NCBI GenBank assembly: GCA_910583695.1
Contig: CAJTZL010000015.1
Coordinates: 1 to 51,111 of the forward strand
Source: an uncultured Oscillibacter sp.
GTDB taxonomy: Bacteria > Bacillota > Clostridia > Oscillospirales > Oscillospiraceae
Direction of reading: 5' to 3'
Length of the DNA: 51,111 nt
Shown: positions 40,748-48,509 of the stretch, one piece after another
Position numbering within the stretch: the stretch's first letter is position 1
Layout of the letters: the number at the start of each line of letters is the position of its first letter
Translations under genes and position numbers: made by a program
The notes under the pieces: model-generated
The model's database searches: none
Told to the model about the DNA's origin: nothing
What the model saw: only the letters and a program-made list of their open reading frames with translations

Positions 40748-40834
40748 GAAAGTACCGTTCCTTTCTGGTTGGATTGCCTTACCATTATAGCACGTCCTCC
40801 GGAAACCTGGTACCGGGAATTTCAAATTTTTCCG

Positions 40835-40862
40835 CCCCCTGCCCTGCCTCCGGGGCAGGGGG
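40835..40862. repeat. Hairpin in the HIT-BMP spacer
   Basis: ccccctgccc and gggcaggggg (10 bp, loop tgcctccg), without a T tract. The spacer 40748-41011 holds this hairpin and two divergent promoters and nothing else I can see. Confidence 0.4.
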
Positions 40863-40936
40863 GCCCTTGTCACCGTTTTTTGGAAAAAGGCCCGGACCCC
40901 AGGCCGGAGAGGCCCCGGCTTTCGGCGAAAATGCCA

Positions 40937-40965
40937 TTGTAATTTTCCAGCCGCCGGGGTACAAT
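40937..40965 (+). promoter_or_regulatory. Promoter of the ParB/BMP gene
   Basis: TTGTAA (40937-40942) and TACAAT (40960-40965), spacing 17 bp. Confidence 0.7.
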
Positions 40966-41011
40966 AATCCCTTGAAAATACATGGCTTGGAAGTGGAAGG
41001 GAGAACTTCGC

Positions 41012-42913
41012 ATGAACCGTCAGGAGGCAATGAGCCAATACGCCGCCGCCTTGAAGCAGGGCCGCCGGGCCTATAAGGAGGCCCTGCTCCGGGGCCGCTA
41101 CCCCTATCCCCAGGTGTTGGACGAAATCATCAGCGATTCCATGGTGGCGGGGCAGACGGAGCTGGGGGTCATGGAGATCCCCATCGACCAGATTGTGGGC
41201 ACCAAGACGGCGGGCCGCCGCTCCGCTTTCTCAGCGAACTTTCTGCCCCTGCTGGACCCGGACTCGGAGTTTGCCGGAAAGTGGGTCAGCCTCTGCGAGG
41301 CCCATTTGGGGGACGAGGGCATCCGGGACCCCATCCGGTGCTATGAGTACTTCGGCCGCTTTTACGTCCAGGAGGGGAACAAGCGGGTCAGCGTTCTGCG
41401 GAGCTACGAAGCGCCCACCATCCCCGCCTATGTCATCCGCATGATTCCCGTCTGGACGGAGGACCCGGCGGTGGCGGCCTATTACGACTTCATGCAGTCT
41501 TTCCCGAAAACCAGGCTGTACCGGACCCGCTTCACCCGGGCGGGGAGCTTTGGCAAGCTCCAGAAAGCCCTGGGCTTTGAGCCGGACCACGTCTGGACGG
41601 AGGATGAGCGCCGCCGCTTTGCCGCGGGCTATACCTACTTCCAGGAACCCTTTTTGAAGCTGGGCGGCGGGGAGCTGCCCATCACCGTGGCGGACGCCAT
41701 GCTGGTGTGGCTGAAGGTTTACAGCTTCGGGGACCTCATCGCTCTGTCCTCGGCGGAGCTTTTGAAGAGCGTCAAGGCCGTCTGGGCGGACGTCAAGGCC
41801 CTTTCCGAGCCCATCGCCGTCCGCACGGACACGCCGGAGGCCCGGGAGGAAACCCTGCTGGGCCGCCTCTTCAAGCCCAAGCAGCTGAGCTGTCTGCACG
41901 TGGCCTTTATCAGCGACCAGCTGCCGGACCAGAGCGACTGGGCCCGGGCCCATGACCTGGGCCGGGAGTATCTGGAGACCGTCCTGGAGGACCGGGTGGA
42001 GACGGAGGTCTTTTACGGCGTCCGCCCCGGGGAGGAGGCGGAGGCGGCCATGGAGGAGGCAATCGAACACGGGGCCCAGCTCCTCTTTGCCATCACGCCG
42101 CCGCTGATCGGGGCCTGCCGGAAGACGGCGGCAAAGCATCCGGAGGTCCGGATTCTGAACTGCTCCGTCTCCATGCCCTATGCGGGGGTGCGGACCTATT
42201 ACAGCCGCATCTACGAGGCGAAGTACATTGCCGGCGCCATCGCCGGGGCCCTGAGCCGCAGCGGCCGCATCGGGTATGTGGCCAGCAATCCCATTTTCGG
42301 CGTTCCCGCCAGCATCAACGCCTTTGCCCTGGGAGCCCAGCTCACGAACCCGAGAGCGGAGATCATCCTCCGCTGGTCCTGCGTGGAGGAGGATGCCCTG
42401 GACGCCCTGGCTTGGGAGGGGGTTTCCCTGATTTCCAATCGGGACATTCCCACGCCGGACCGCATCCGGGAGCCCTGGGGCCTGTGCCGCATTGAGGGGG
42501 GAACCTTCCACTCCCTGGCCTCCCCCTACTGGCACTGGGGGAACGTCTACACGAACCTGATCCGGGGGATTCTCAGCGGCGGCTGGGAGTTCCTGGCCGC
42601 GCCGGAGGGCCAGGCGGTGAACTACTGGTGGGGCCTGGACAGCCGGGCGGTGGACATTCTGCTGGGGGACGACCTGCCCGCCGGGGTCCGCCAGCTGGCG
42701 GGCATTCTCCGCAAGGGCATCATCGACGGCTCCATCCAGCCCTTCCCGGAGGCCGCGCCAGAGAAAATTCTGCACATGGACACCCTTCTCAGCTGCGTCC
42801 ACGGCCAGATCCCCAGGTACGAGGACCTGCTGCCCATGGCCCGGCCCATCGCCCGGCTCCAGGGCGTCTATCGGGACGCCATTCCACCGGAGAAGGAGGA
42901 CCCCATCCTGTGA
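41012..42913 (+). CDS. ParB/Srx-like domain fused to a BMP-type ligand-binding domain, 633 aa
   Basis: Residues about 45-145 carry a ParB/sulfiredoxin-like core (VMEIPIDQIVGTKTAGR then RFYVQEGNKRVSVLRSYEA). A helical spacer follows, then from about 290 a BMP/PnrA-like fold (LSCLHVAFISDQLPDQSDWA, AITPPLIGACRKTAAKHPE, YYSRIYEAKYIAGAIAGALS, GYVASNPIFGVPASINAFALG). BMP proteins are normally lipoproteins that bind nucleosides, but there is no signal peptide, so this one is cytoplasmic and may sense a ligand. AAGGGAG precedes ATG 41012. It overlaps the following phosphoesterase start by 4 bp. Confidence 0.85.
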   Translation: MNRQEAMSQYAAALKQGRRAYKEALLRGRYPYPQVLDEIISDSMVAGQTELGVMEIPIDQIVGTKTAGRRSAFSANFLPLLDPDSEFAGKWVSLCEAHLGDEGIRDPIRCYEYFGRFYVQEGNKRVSVLRSYEAPTIPAYVIRMIPVWTEDPAVAAYYDFMQSFPKTRLYRTRFTRAGSFGKLQKALGFEPDHVWTEDERRRFAAGYTYFQEPFLKLGGGELPITVADAMLVWLKVYSFGDLIALSSAELLKSVKAVWADVKALSEPIAVRTDTPEAREETLLGRLFKPKQLSCLHVAFISDQLPDQSDWARAHDLGREYLETVLEDRVETEVFYGVRPGEEAEAAMEEAIEHGAQLLFAITPPLIGACRKTAAKHPEVRILNCSVSMPYAGVRTYYSRIYEAKYIAGAIAGALSRSGRIGYVASNPIFGVPASINAFALGAQLTNPRAEIILRWSCVEEDALDALAWEGVSLISNRDIPTPDRIREPWGLCRIEGGTFHSLASPYWHWGNVYTNLIRGILSGGWEFLAAPEGQAVNYWWGLDSRAVDILLGDDLPAGVRQLAGILRKGIIDGSIQPFPEAAPEKILHMDTLLSCVHGQIPRYEDLLPMARPIARLQGVYRDAIPPEKEDPIL

Positions 42914-43524
42914 AGCTGCTGTTACTGTCCGATAAAGAGAGTGAGTACCTGTGGGATTATTACCGTCCGGGCCGCCTGGACGGCATTGATCTGATTCTCT
43001 CCTGCGGGGACTTGAGCTCCAAGTATCTCACCTTCCTGGTGACTATGACAGGGAAGCCCCTGCTCTACGTCCACGGAAACCACGACAAGACCTATGACCT
43101 GCATCCCCCGGAGGGCTGTGACTGTGCGGAGGACCGCGTGACGACGGTAAAGGGTCTCCGTATTCTGGGCCTGGGGGGGAGCATTCAATACAGCGGCGGG
43201 CCCCACCAGTACACGGAGACCCAGATGGCCCGCCGCATCCGGCGGCTCCGGTACCGTCTCTGGCGGTCGGGAGGCGTGGACATTGTGCTGACCCATTCGC
43301 CCATGCTGGGCTATGGAGACGGGGAGGACTATGCCCACCAGGGGTTTGAGAGCCTCTTGGCGCTTGTGGACAAGTATCAGCCAAAGTATTTGATTCATGG
43401 ACATGTGCATGTAAATTATGGGTTTCAGATCCCTCGGGTGCTCCGGCGGGGAGAGACGACGATTATCAACGCCTATGAGCGGTATGTGCTGGATTTGGAG
43501 AATCCGCCAAAAGCGGAGAGGTAA
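42910..43524 (+). CDS. Calcineurin-like metallophosphoesterase, 204 aa
   Basis: The sequence has LLLSDKESEYL at the start, LSCGDLSSKYLTFLV, VHGNHDKTYD, VLTHSPMLGYGDG and LIHGHVHVNYGFQ, which are the metal ligands of the metallophosphatase fold. The first D-x-H motif is altered (DKE instead of DxH), although the other four motifs are intact. The start is GTG 42910, inside the end of the ParB/BMP gene (GTGA overlap), with AAGGAGG upstream. Substrate unknown; the overlap suggests joint function. Confidence 0.88.
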   Translation: MKLLLLSDKESEYLWDYYRPGRLDGIDLILSCGDLSSKYLTFLVTMTGKPLLYVHGNHDKTYDLHPPEGCDCAEDRVTTVKGLRILGLGGSIQYSGGPHQYTETQMARRIRRLRYRLWRSGGVDIVLTHSPMLGYGDGEDYAHQGFESLLALVDKYQPKYLIHGHVHVNYGFQIPRVLRRGETTIINAYERYVLDLENPPKAER

Positions 43525-43874
43525 TCCCCCCTCATTTGTCTCCGGCCCAAGAGGCGCCGCTTGGCGGCGGTTGGCCTCCGACACACGCCTGCGGGTGCAG
43601 TCTCTTTTTCTTGCCAGAAGAAAAAGAGAAAACGGGCCGTGCACGGTCCAAAAGAAAAAAAGAAGGAATGGCTTGCGGGGGAGGACGGGGGACCGCGGCT
43701 GAATGAATGGCGGAGCCGGAATGACCTCCCACGCGCAATCGGGTTGAGCGGGGGTTTGTCCCGTGACGAATGGACAAGCTCCTCTTTCCGCTGCCGCTCC
43801 CCTGGTGTTGACTGAGAGCCCTGGCTCCCTATCTATCGTCCCCCGTCTTTCGTCCTGCGTCTATCGTCTCCCGT
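43525..43874. other. Repeat-rich spacer without genes
   Basis: No ORF has a convincing start. Visible are a perfect 12-bp hairpin at 43601-43629 (tctctttttctt, loop gccag, aagaaaaagaga), a palindromic ggccgtgcacggtcc run at about 43637, two A-rich purine tracts, and imperfect short repeats of tatcgtc/cccgtc at 43833-43874. Confidence 0.55.
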
Positions 43875-43916
43875 AAAAAAATCAGCCGTGAACCCAACAA
43901 CGTGGTTCACGGCTGA
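43875..43916 (-). terminator. Intrinsic terminator of tRNA-Gly
   Basis: On the minus strand tcagccgtgaacc and ggttcacggctga flank a short loop and are followed by seven T. It lies beyond the palindromic element, so the element is inside the tRNA transcript. Confidence 0.85.
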
Positions 43917-43923
43917 AGGCGAA

Positions 43924-43988
43924 GGAATTTCCCGTCCGGCGCAGTTTTCCGCCCTTCGGGCGGGAAACGGAGTGGTAAGGGAAATTCC
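43924..43988 (-). repeat. Palindromic element abutting tRNA-Gly, copy 2
   Basis: Perfect 10-bp ends (ggaatttccc at 43924-43933, gggaaattcc at 43979-43988) enclose the hairpin gttttccgccc, loop ttc, gggcgggaaac. It matches copy 1 (60-121) closely on the minus strand, and begins 6 bp after the CCA end of tRNA-Gly. Confidence 0.8.
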
Positions 43989-43993
43989 TGAGC

Positions 43994-44067
43994 TGGAGCA
44001 GGGTACGGGAATCGAACCCGCCTCCACGGCTTGGGAAGCCGTTGTACTACCGATGTACTAACCCTGC
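43994..44067 (-). tRNA. tRNA-Gly (CCC)
   Basis: On the minus strand the acceptor stem gcagggt pairs with accctgc, the anticodon stem-loop is acggc-ttcccaa-gccgt (anticodon CCC, codon GGG), the T arm is gcggg-ttcgatt-cccgt and CCA is encoded. 74 nt. Confidence 0.95.
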
Positions 44068-44183
44068 CTGTTCTATTGTCACAACACTATCATTATAAAC
44101 GAACCCGCTGGAAAAATCAAGTCTTTTTCCGCCGTGAACAGAAATTTTTACCTTCCGTTCACATCTCATCCAAAGGGAAAGAC

Positions 44184-44212
44184 CCGGCCCGTCTCTTTTG
44201 AGAACGGGCCGG
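44184..44212 (-). terminator. Terminator-like hairpin after rpsR
   Basis: ccggcccgt and acgggccgg, with an inner ctc/gag pair and tttt loop, 25 bp past the rpsR stop. Confidence 0.75.
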
Positions 44213-44236
44213 ATTCATGTTCTCGTTGTTCCTCCG

Positions 44237-44488
44237 TCAGTCGGTGACGTAGGGCAGCAGGGCGATCTGACGAGCCCGCTTGATGGCCTCCGTCAGCTGG
44301 CGCTGATGCATGGCGCAGGTGCCGGTGGTTCTGCGGGGCAGAATCTTGGCACGCTCAGAGATGAAGCGGCGCAGCTTGGCGGCGTCCTTATAATCAATGT
44401 GCTCGCACTTCTCGGCGCAGAACTGGCAGACCTTGCGGCGCTTGCCCCGCGTCGGGCGGGCAGGCCGGGATTCACGATCAAAAGCCAT
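44237..44488 (-). CDS. rpsR: 30S ribosomal protein S18, 83 aa
   Basis: KRRKVCQFCAEKCEHIDYKDA has the C-x2-C-x3-C zinc-type N-terminus. The body KLRRFISERAKILPRRTTGTC then HQRQLTEAIKRARQIALLPY is the S18 signature. It binds S6 on the 30S platform. GGAGGAAATCTC precedes ATG 44488. Third gene of the rpsF-ssb-rpsR operon. Confidence 0.98.
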   Translation of the reverse strand: MAFDRESRPARPTRGKRRKVCQFCAEKCEHIDYKDAAKLRRFISERAKILPRRTTGTCAMHQRQLTEAIKRARQIALLPYVTD

Positions 44489-44542
44489 GAGATTTCCTCC
44501 TTTATTCCGGTGTCCGGAGGGCGGTTTTCCCGCCCATCAAAT

Positions 44543-45010
44543 TCAAAACGGCAGCTCTCCGTCCTCCTCGCCGATCTCGGCGAAGTCAGACCCTCCCCCA
44601 AAACCGGCGGCAGGGGCCCGGCGGTCGCCGGCGGGCGCACCGTAGGCGGGAGGCGCCCCGTAAGAGGAGCCGCCGTAATCGCCGCCGTCCCGTTTGGAGT
44701 CCCCGAAATAGACGTTGTCCGCCACAACCTCGGCGCTGCGGCGCTTGCCGCCCTCCCGGTCGGTCCAGTCGCGGATCTGCAAGCGGCCCTCCACCACGGC
44801 CATGCGGCCCTTGGAGAAGTACTTGCTGACAAATTCCGCCGTGTTCCGCCAAGCCACCACGTCGATGAAGTCCGTCTCCTTCTCGCCGCTCTGGGACTTG
44901 AAGTCCCGGTCGCAGGCGATGGAAAAGGACGTCACGGCGGTGCCGCTCTGGGTGCGGCGCAGTTCGGGGTCACGGGTCAGACGGCCCATGATGACGATCT
45001 TGTTCAGCAT
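44543..45010 (-). CDS. ssb: Single-stranded DNA-binding protein, 155 aa
   Basis: MLNKIVIMGRLTRDPELRRT opens the OB fold, followed by WRNTAEFVSKYFSKGRMAVVEGRLQ. The C-terminal linker is Gly/Ala/Tyr-rich and ends EIGEEDGELPF, the acidic tip that recruits partners. RBS GAGGAGG. It is in the usual place between rpsF and rpsR. Confidence 0.97.
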   Translation of the reverse strand: MLNKIVIMGRLTRDPELRRTQSGTAVTSFSIACDRDFKSQSGEKETDFIDVVAWRNTAEFVSKYFSKGRMAVVEGRLQIRDWTDREGGKRRSAEVVADNVYFGDSKRDGGDYGGSSYGAPPAYGAPAGDRRAPAAGFGGGSDFAEIGEEDGELPF

Positions 45011-45023
45011 CCGGGGTTCCTCC

Positions 45024-45320
45024 TCATTCGCCCTTGCAGACGATCAGGGAACGCATGATGCCGTCGGTAATGCCGAGAACGCGGTCCAGCTCCTTGGGGA
45101 AGGACGGTTCGCTGGTGAAGCTCATCAGCACATAGTAGCCGTCGTTCTTGTAGTCGATGGGATAGGCAAGACGCCGGGCGCCCCACTCTTCCACCTCAAC
45201 GGCAGAGCCGTTCTGTTCCGCCAGGGTCTTGAACTTCGCAACGAGAGCGGCGATGTTCTCCTCCCCCTGTGCAGGGTCGATGATATACACGACCTCATAA
45301 TTGGCAGAAACCTTTGCCAT
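45024..45320 (-). CDS. rpsF: 30S ribosomal protein S6, 98 aa
   Basis: MAKVSANYEVVYIIDPAQGEE, followed by EVEEWGARRLAYPIDYKNDGYYVLMSF, is the S6 core, ending with RVLGITDGIMRSLIVC. ATG 45320 follows AAAAGGAGG. First gene of the operon, under the promoter at 45398-45425. Confidence 0.97.
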   Translation of the reverse strand: MAKVSANYEVVYIIDPAQGEENIAALVAKFKTLAEQNGSAVEVEEWGARRLAYPIDYKNDGYYVLMSFTSEPSFPKELDRVLGITDGIMRSLIVCKGE

Positions 45321-45397
45321 GTTTGCACCTCCTTTTGGACAAATGGCCCTCATTCTCCGATGAGAGCAAGGATTTGCCTGCAACTGCAAGCCTATTC

Positions 45398-45425
45398 ATT
45401 ATATCGGAATTTTGGGAAATGTCAA
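45398..45425 (-). promoter_or_regulatory. Consensus promoter of rpsF-ssb-rpsR
   Basis: On the minus strand TTGACA (45420-45425) and TATAAT (45398-45403), spacing 16 bp. The leader is about 70 nt. Confidence 0.9.
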
Positions 45426-45440
45426 GGAAAAGTTTGTTGG

Positions 45441-45484
45441 TTTACACTGGGTTTACACTGGGTTTACACTGGGTTTACACTGGG
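45441..45484. repeat. Four perfect 11-bp direct repeats upstream of the rpsF promoter
   Basis: The unit tttacactggg occurs four times in a row without a mismatch. The nearest end lies 15 bp upstream of the -35 box of the rpsF promoter. An 11-bp period is close to one helical turn. Confidence 0.9.
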
Positions 45485-45510
45485 GCGTGTCCCAGAGAAA
45501 CGCCGCGGAG

Positions 45511-45536
45511 GGGCGGACTCATGGGTCCGTCCCTAC
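45511..45536 (-). repeat. Dispersed palindromic repeat, copy C (contains a stop codon)
   Basis: On the minus strand it reads GTAGGGACGGACC then CATGAGTCCGCCC. Its second to fourth bases are the TAG stop of the DUF4363 gene. Confidence 0.75.
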
Positions 45537-45916
45537 AGCACGTTTTTCAGGCTGAATTCCTCCATCTCCGCCAGCAGGCGCAGCTGGTCCTGGAGCTCCG
45601 CCAGCTCCGCACGGAGCTCGCTGGCCTCCTCGCTCTCCGCAAAGGCCAGACAGCGATGGTACATGGCCTCCGCGGCGTCCACGGCGTCGTGGTTCGTGAC
45701 AATGTGAAGATACGTCTGCCGCTCCGACCAGCCGGCGTAGCCCGCCCGGATGGCGGCGGCGGCCGCCTCCCAGTCCCCGGCCTGGGCCAGATGTTCCGCC
45801 TCCTCCAGCTGAGCCCGCCATTGGGCGGTGGAGCGTGCCATGGAAGCGCTGTTCCAGAGGCAGAAGGCCAGAATGCCCGCCAGCAGGGCGGCGGGAAGCC
45901 ACAAGCCCTTGTTCAT
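45533..45916 (-). CDS. DUF4363-type membrane-anchored protein, 127 aa
   Basis: MNKGLWLPAALLAGILAFCLW is a single membrane helix. The rest is helical and outside or periplasm-side (WRAQLEEAEHLAQAGDWEAA, then AMYHRCLAFAESEEASELRA), the pattern of DUF4363. ATG 45916 overlaps the DUF421 stop by 4 bp with GGAGGG upstream. The two families are commonly neighbours. The stop codon is supplied by a repeat. Confidence 0.85.
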   Translation of the reverse strand: MNKGLWLPAALLAGILAFCLWNSASMARSTAQWRAQLEEAEHLAQAGDWEAAAAAIRAGYAGWSERQTYLHIVTNHDAVDAAEAMYHRCLAFAESEEASELRAELAELQDQLRLLAEMEEFSLKNVL

Positions 45917-46596
45917 GCCCGGCCCTCCTTTTTCACGCAGCGCACCGCGCCGCCCTCGTCCACCGTCAGCAAAAACGCCTCCCGGTGGGAGGACAGTCCC
46001 TGGTTTCGCAGGGTCTCCCGAAGCCAGACCTCGTCCAGGCCCCGGGCCTCCAGGTTCCGCCGGAGGAGGCGGCCGTCGTTGACCAGAACGACTGGAAGAG
46101 TCGCCTCCTCCCGGGCCTCCAGGCCCAGCTTCTCCGCCGTGGGGGGCTGATTTCTGGCCCAGGGGAGAACGGAGAGGCGGCCGGAGTTCTCCAGCACGGC
46201 GTATTTGACCTCCTCCACGCTGGTGATGCCCTGGCCCCGGAGCTCCTCCAGCAGCTCGTCCAGGGTATAGCGGTTTTTCCGCATGACCTCCTGCTGGAGG
46301 ACGCCCTCCCGGATGAGGATGGAGGGCGCCCCGCAGGCCAGACGGCGGAAGCGGAGGCTGGTGAGGGACAGCTGGCTCAGGAGCATGGAAAGGGCCAGAA
46401 GGGTCAGAATGGGGATGACCCCCGCCAGCAGGGGGATGCCGAAGTCTTGCATGGGCACGGTGGCAAGGTCCGAGATCATCATGGTCAGCACCAGCTCGCC
46501 GGGCTCCAGCTCCCCGATCTGCCGCTTGCCCATGAGGCGGAGGCCGGTCATGATGAGAAAATAGAGGATGACGGTGCGGGCAAAGGCGGTCATCAT
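45913..46596 (-). CDS. DUF421 (YetF-type) membrane protein, 227 aa
   Basis: Three membrane helices in the first 80 residues include FLIMTGLRLMGKRQIGELEP, the family signature. The soluble C-terminal part has GAPSILIREGVLQQEVMRKN, YTLDELLEELRGQGI, VEEVKYAVLENSGRLSVLP and VVLVNDGRLLRRNL. YetF-type proteins are linked to the spore or stress envelope. ATG 46596 follows GGGAGGAAG. It is divergent from the sigma factor gene. Confidence 0.92.
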   Translation of the reverse strand: MMTAFARTVILYFLIMTGLRLMGKRQIGELEPGELVLTMMISDLATVPMQDFGIPLLAGVIPILTLLALSMLLSQLSLTSLRFRRLACGAPSILIREGVLQQEVMRKNRYTLDELLEELRGQGITSVEEVKYAVLENSGRLSVLPWARNQPPTAEKLGLEAREEATLPVVLVNDGRLLRRNLEARGLDEVWLRETLRNQGLSSHREAFLLTVDEGGAVRCVKKEGRA

Positions 46597-46682
46597 AGGC
46601 GCTTCCTCCCGTGGAGATGGTTTTTGTAGAAGTATCTGCCGTTCCGGGCCCGGATATTCTCTCTCCAAAAATTTTGAAAACC

Positions 46683-46708
46683 GGAAACCTTTTGAGGCGC
46701 TGAAACGT
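46683..46708 (+). promoter_or_regulatory. Candidate ECF-sigma promoter
   Basis: GGAAAC (46683-46688), then 17 bp, then CGT (46706-46708). This is close to the TGAAAC-N16-CGT pattern of ECF sigma promoters, and it lies upstream of an ECF sigma gene, so autoregulation is possible. Confidence 0.5.
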
Positions 46709-46741
46709 TGGATAAACAGAAGAACGAAAGGAGGCGGCGGC

Positions 46742-47281
46742 ATGCTTTCCAGCTTGGCGCTCCGGCTGGAGCAAAGCGGAGACCGGGAACGCTTCACCCG
46801 GCTCTATGAACAGACCCAAAGGCCCCTCTGCCGGCTGGCGGCCCGCTTCCTGGGCCCCGGCCCCCGGGCCGAGGATGTGGTGCAGGATACGTTTATAAAG
46901 CTCATTCAGAATTATGACCGTCTCCGTTCCCGCTCCGACGGGGAACTGGAGCGGTGGCTGATGGCGGTGGGGAAGAACACGGCCCTGGACGCGCTCCGCA
47001 GGGAGGGCCGGGAGACGGAGCTGGAGACCCAGACTTGGGAGCCCGCCGTGCCGCCGGACCTGGGAGAGTTCGAGGCTCTGGTGGCCCTGATCCGCTCCAT
47101 GCCGGAGGACTACCGCCGGGTGCTGGAGCTGAAATTTCTGGCGGAGTGGAGCCTGACAGAGATTGCGAAGGAGCTGGGACTGACGGAGGGCGCGGTGAAG
47201 AGCCGGATCTTCCGGGGCCGGAAGCGGCTGATAGACGCTTTGCAAAGGGAGGGATACCTGGATGGACAATCCTGTATTTGA
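46742..47281 (+). CDS. ECF-type RNA polymerase sigma factor, 179 aa
   Basis: Region 2 lies in FTRLYEQTQRPLCRLAARFL and GPRAEDVVQDTFIKLIQNYD. Region 4 lies in LIRSMPEDYRRVLELKFLAE, then WSLTEIAKELGLTEGAVKSR, the DNA-binding helix-turn-helix. AAAGGAGG precedes ATG 46742. It overlaps the following membrane protein start by 20 bp, as sigma/anti-sigma pairs commonly do. Confidence 0.95.
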   Translation: MLSSLALRLEQSGDRERFTRLYEQTQRPLCRLAARFLGPGPRAEDVVQDTFIKLIQNYDRLRSRSDGELERWLMAVGKNTALDALRREGRETELETQTWEPAVPPDLGEFEALVALIRSMPEDYRRVLELKFLAEWSLTEIAKELGLTEGAVKSRIFRGRKRLIDALQREGYLDGQSCI

Positions 47282-48338
47282 CGCCATGCTGAAAACCGCC
47301 CTGGAGGAGGCCCTCCGGCGGGATATTTGGGAGGCCCCGGAAATTCCGGGCCCTTCCCGGCGGCAGCGGATGCGGATGCGCCGCCTGCTGGCGGAGCCCC
47401 GGAGCGTGGGAGAGGCCGTCCAGGAACCGGAGGCCGCCCGGCGCTCTCGGACTCCCGCCCGCTGGCTGGCGGTGGTAGTGATCGCGGCCCTGCTCACTGG
47501 AACGGCGGCGGTGGGCCTGGGGAGCGGGGGCTGGTTCCGGCAGGTGTATGAGGAGAGCTACTGGGCTCCAAAGTACGGAGACGCGGCGGATACGGACCAG
47601 CTGCTGGGCATGGGGGTGGAGACCGGCGCCGGGTCGGTGGAGGCGGACGGCCTGCGCATCGAGGTCTTGGACGCCGTCTTCGACGGGCAGGCCGCTCTCT
47701 TTGCCATCCGCGTCACCGTGCTGGACCCGGAATTGCTGGAACAGCTTCAGGAGGAGCACAGCGTACTGGGCCTGGGGTTGACCACGGTCTTCCCGGAGGG
47801 CGGGGGCGCCTTTGGTGCCTTCAACTCCTCCCCCCTGGAGGAGGAGGCCGAGGGGCAGTACACGTCGCAATTTTCCATCCTCAACGAATCCCTGAACTCC
47901 GCCGGCCTCTGCCGTATTGAAATTCAGGACCTGGTCTTCTTTCCCCCGGAGAGGGGCATTGGCAAGATTCTGCGGAAGGGTCCCTGGACCCTGACCGCCT
48001 CCCCGCGGCCCACGGAGGCCCTGCGCCTGGAGCCGGATCGGGTTTGCGAGATCGGCGGAGAGGCCTGGACGCTGAAAAGCCTCACCCTCACGCCGCTGGC
48101 CCTGCACCTGACCATGCAGGGGCCGGAGGGGGCGAGGAGCACGTCGGAGGACTGGTTCGAGAAGAACCTGACCTTCCATATGAAAAACGGCGGCTCCCTC
48201 ACCCCCGGCGGCACCTCCCGCTTCCTCCCGGACCTGGACGCATCCCTTCAAATAGATACCCTCTTCCCCATGCCTCTGGATTTGGACCAGATCGAGTCTA
48301 TTGAGCTCTACGGCCAGGATTTCCCCCTGACGGAATGA
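47262..48338 (+). CDS. Putative anti-sigma factor (DUF4179-like), 358 aa
   Basis: A short cytoplasmic part (1-65, basic) is followed by one membrane helix (about 66-86, ARWLAVVVIAALLTGTAAVG) and a large beta-rich external domain with FEKN, SLTLTPLALHLTMQ and LDQIESIELYGQDFPL, as in DUF4179-type sigma partners. The N-terminal part lacks a clear zinc-binding anti-sigma HxxxCxxC motif. The 20-bp overlap with the sigma gene is the main evidence for its role. Confidence 0.78.
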   Translation: MDNPVFDAMLKTALEEALRRDIWEAPEIPGPSRRQRMRMRRLLAEPRSVGEAVQEPEAARRSRTPARWLAVVVIAALLTGTAAVGLGSGGWFRQVYEESYWAPKYGDAADTDQLLGMGVETGAGSVEADGLRIEVLDAVFDGQAALFAIRVTVLDPELLEQLQEEHSVLGLGLTTVFPEGGGAFGAFNSSPLEEEAEGQYTSQFSILNESLNSAGLCRIEIQDLVFFPPERGIGKILRKGPWTLTASPRPTEALRLEPDRVCEIGGEAWTLKSLTLTPLALHLTMQGPEGARSTSEDWFEKNLTFHMKNGGSLTPGGTSRFLPDLDASLQIDTLFPMPLDLDQIESIELYGQDFPLTE

Positions 48339-48341
48339 CAA

Positions 48342-48372
48342 ACAGGCCCCGCCGGTTTCCGGCGGGGCCTGT
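48342..48372 (+). terminator. Terminator after the sigma operon
   Basis: acaggccccgccgg and ccggcggggcctgt, perfect 14-bp stem, loop ttt, no U tract. Confidence 0.7.
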
Positions 48373-48435
48373 CAGACTGTCGAAATACCCGAACTTTCCG
48401 GCGGCGGAGCCGGGAACGGTTGTTCCCTTTACAGC

Positions 48436-48464
48436 TTGTGTTTTCCCTCCAAGCGTGCTAAAAT
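48436..48464 (+). promoter_or_regulatory. Promoter of the gene at 48510
   Basis: TTGTGT (48436-48441) and TAAAAT (48459-48464), spacing 17 bp. Confidence 0.65.
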
Positions 48465-48509
48465 AGGCATATTCTGACGAAACGCGCCCCAGGGTGCGGG
48501 GAGGTCCAC

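Noticed and set aside
43525..43874. Phage attachment site or integration remnant next to tRNA-Gly
   Set aside because: No integrase or phage gene and no tRNA 3'-end duplication was found; the spacer shows only hairpins and short repeats.
45441..45484. Tandem 11-bp repeats as a CRISPR array
   Set aside because: Repeats are directly adjacent with no spacers and only 11 bp long, and there are no cas genes.
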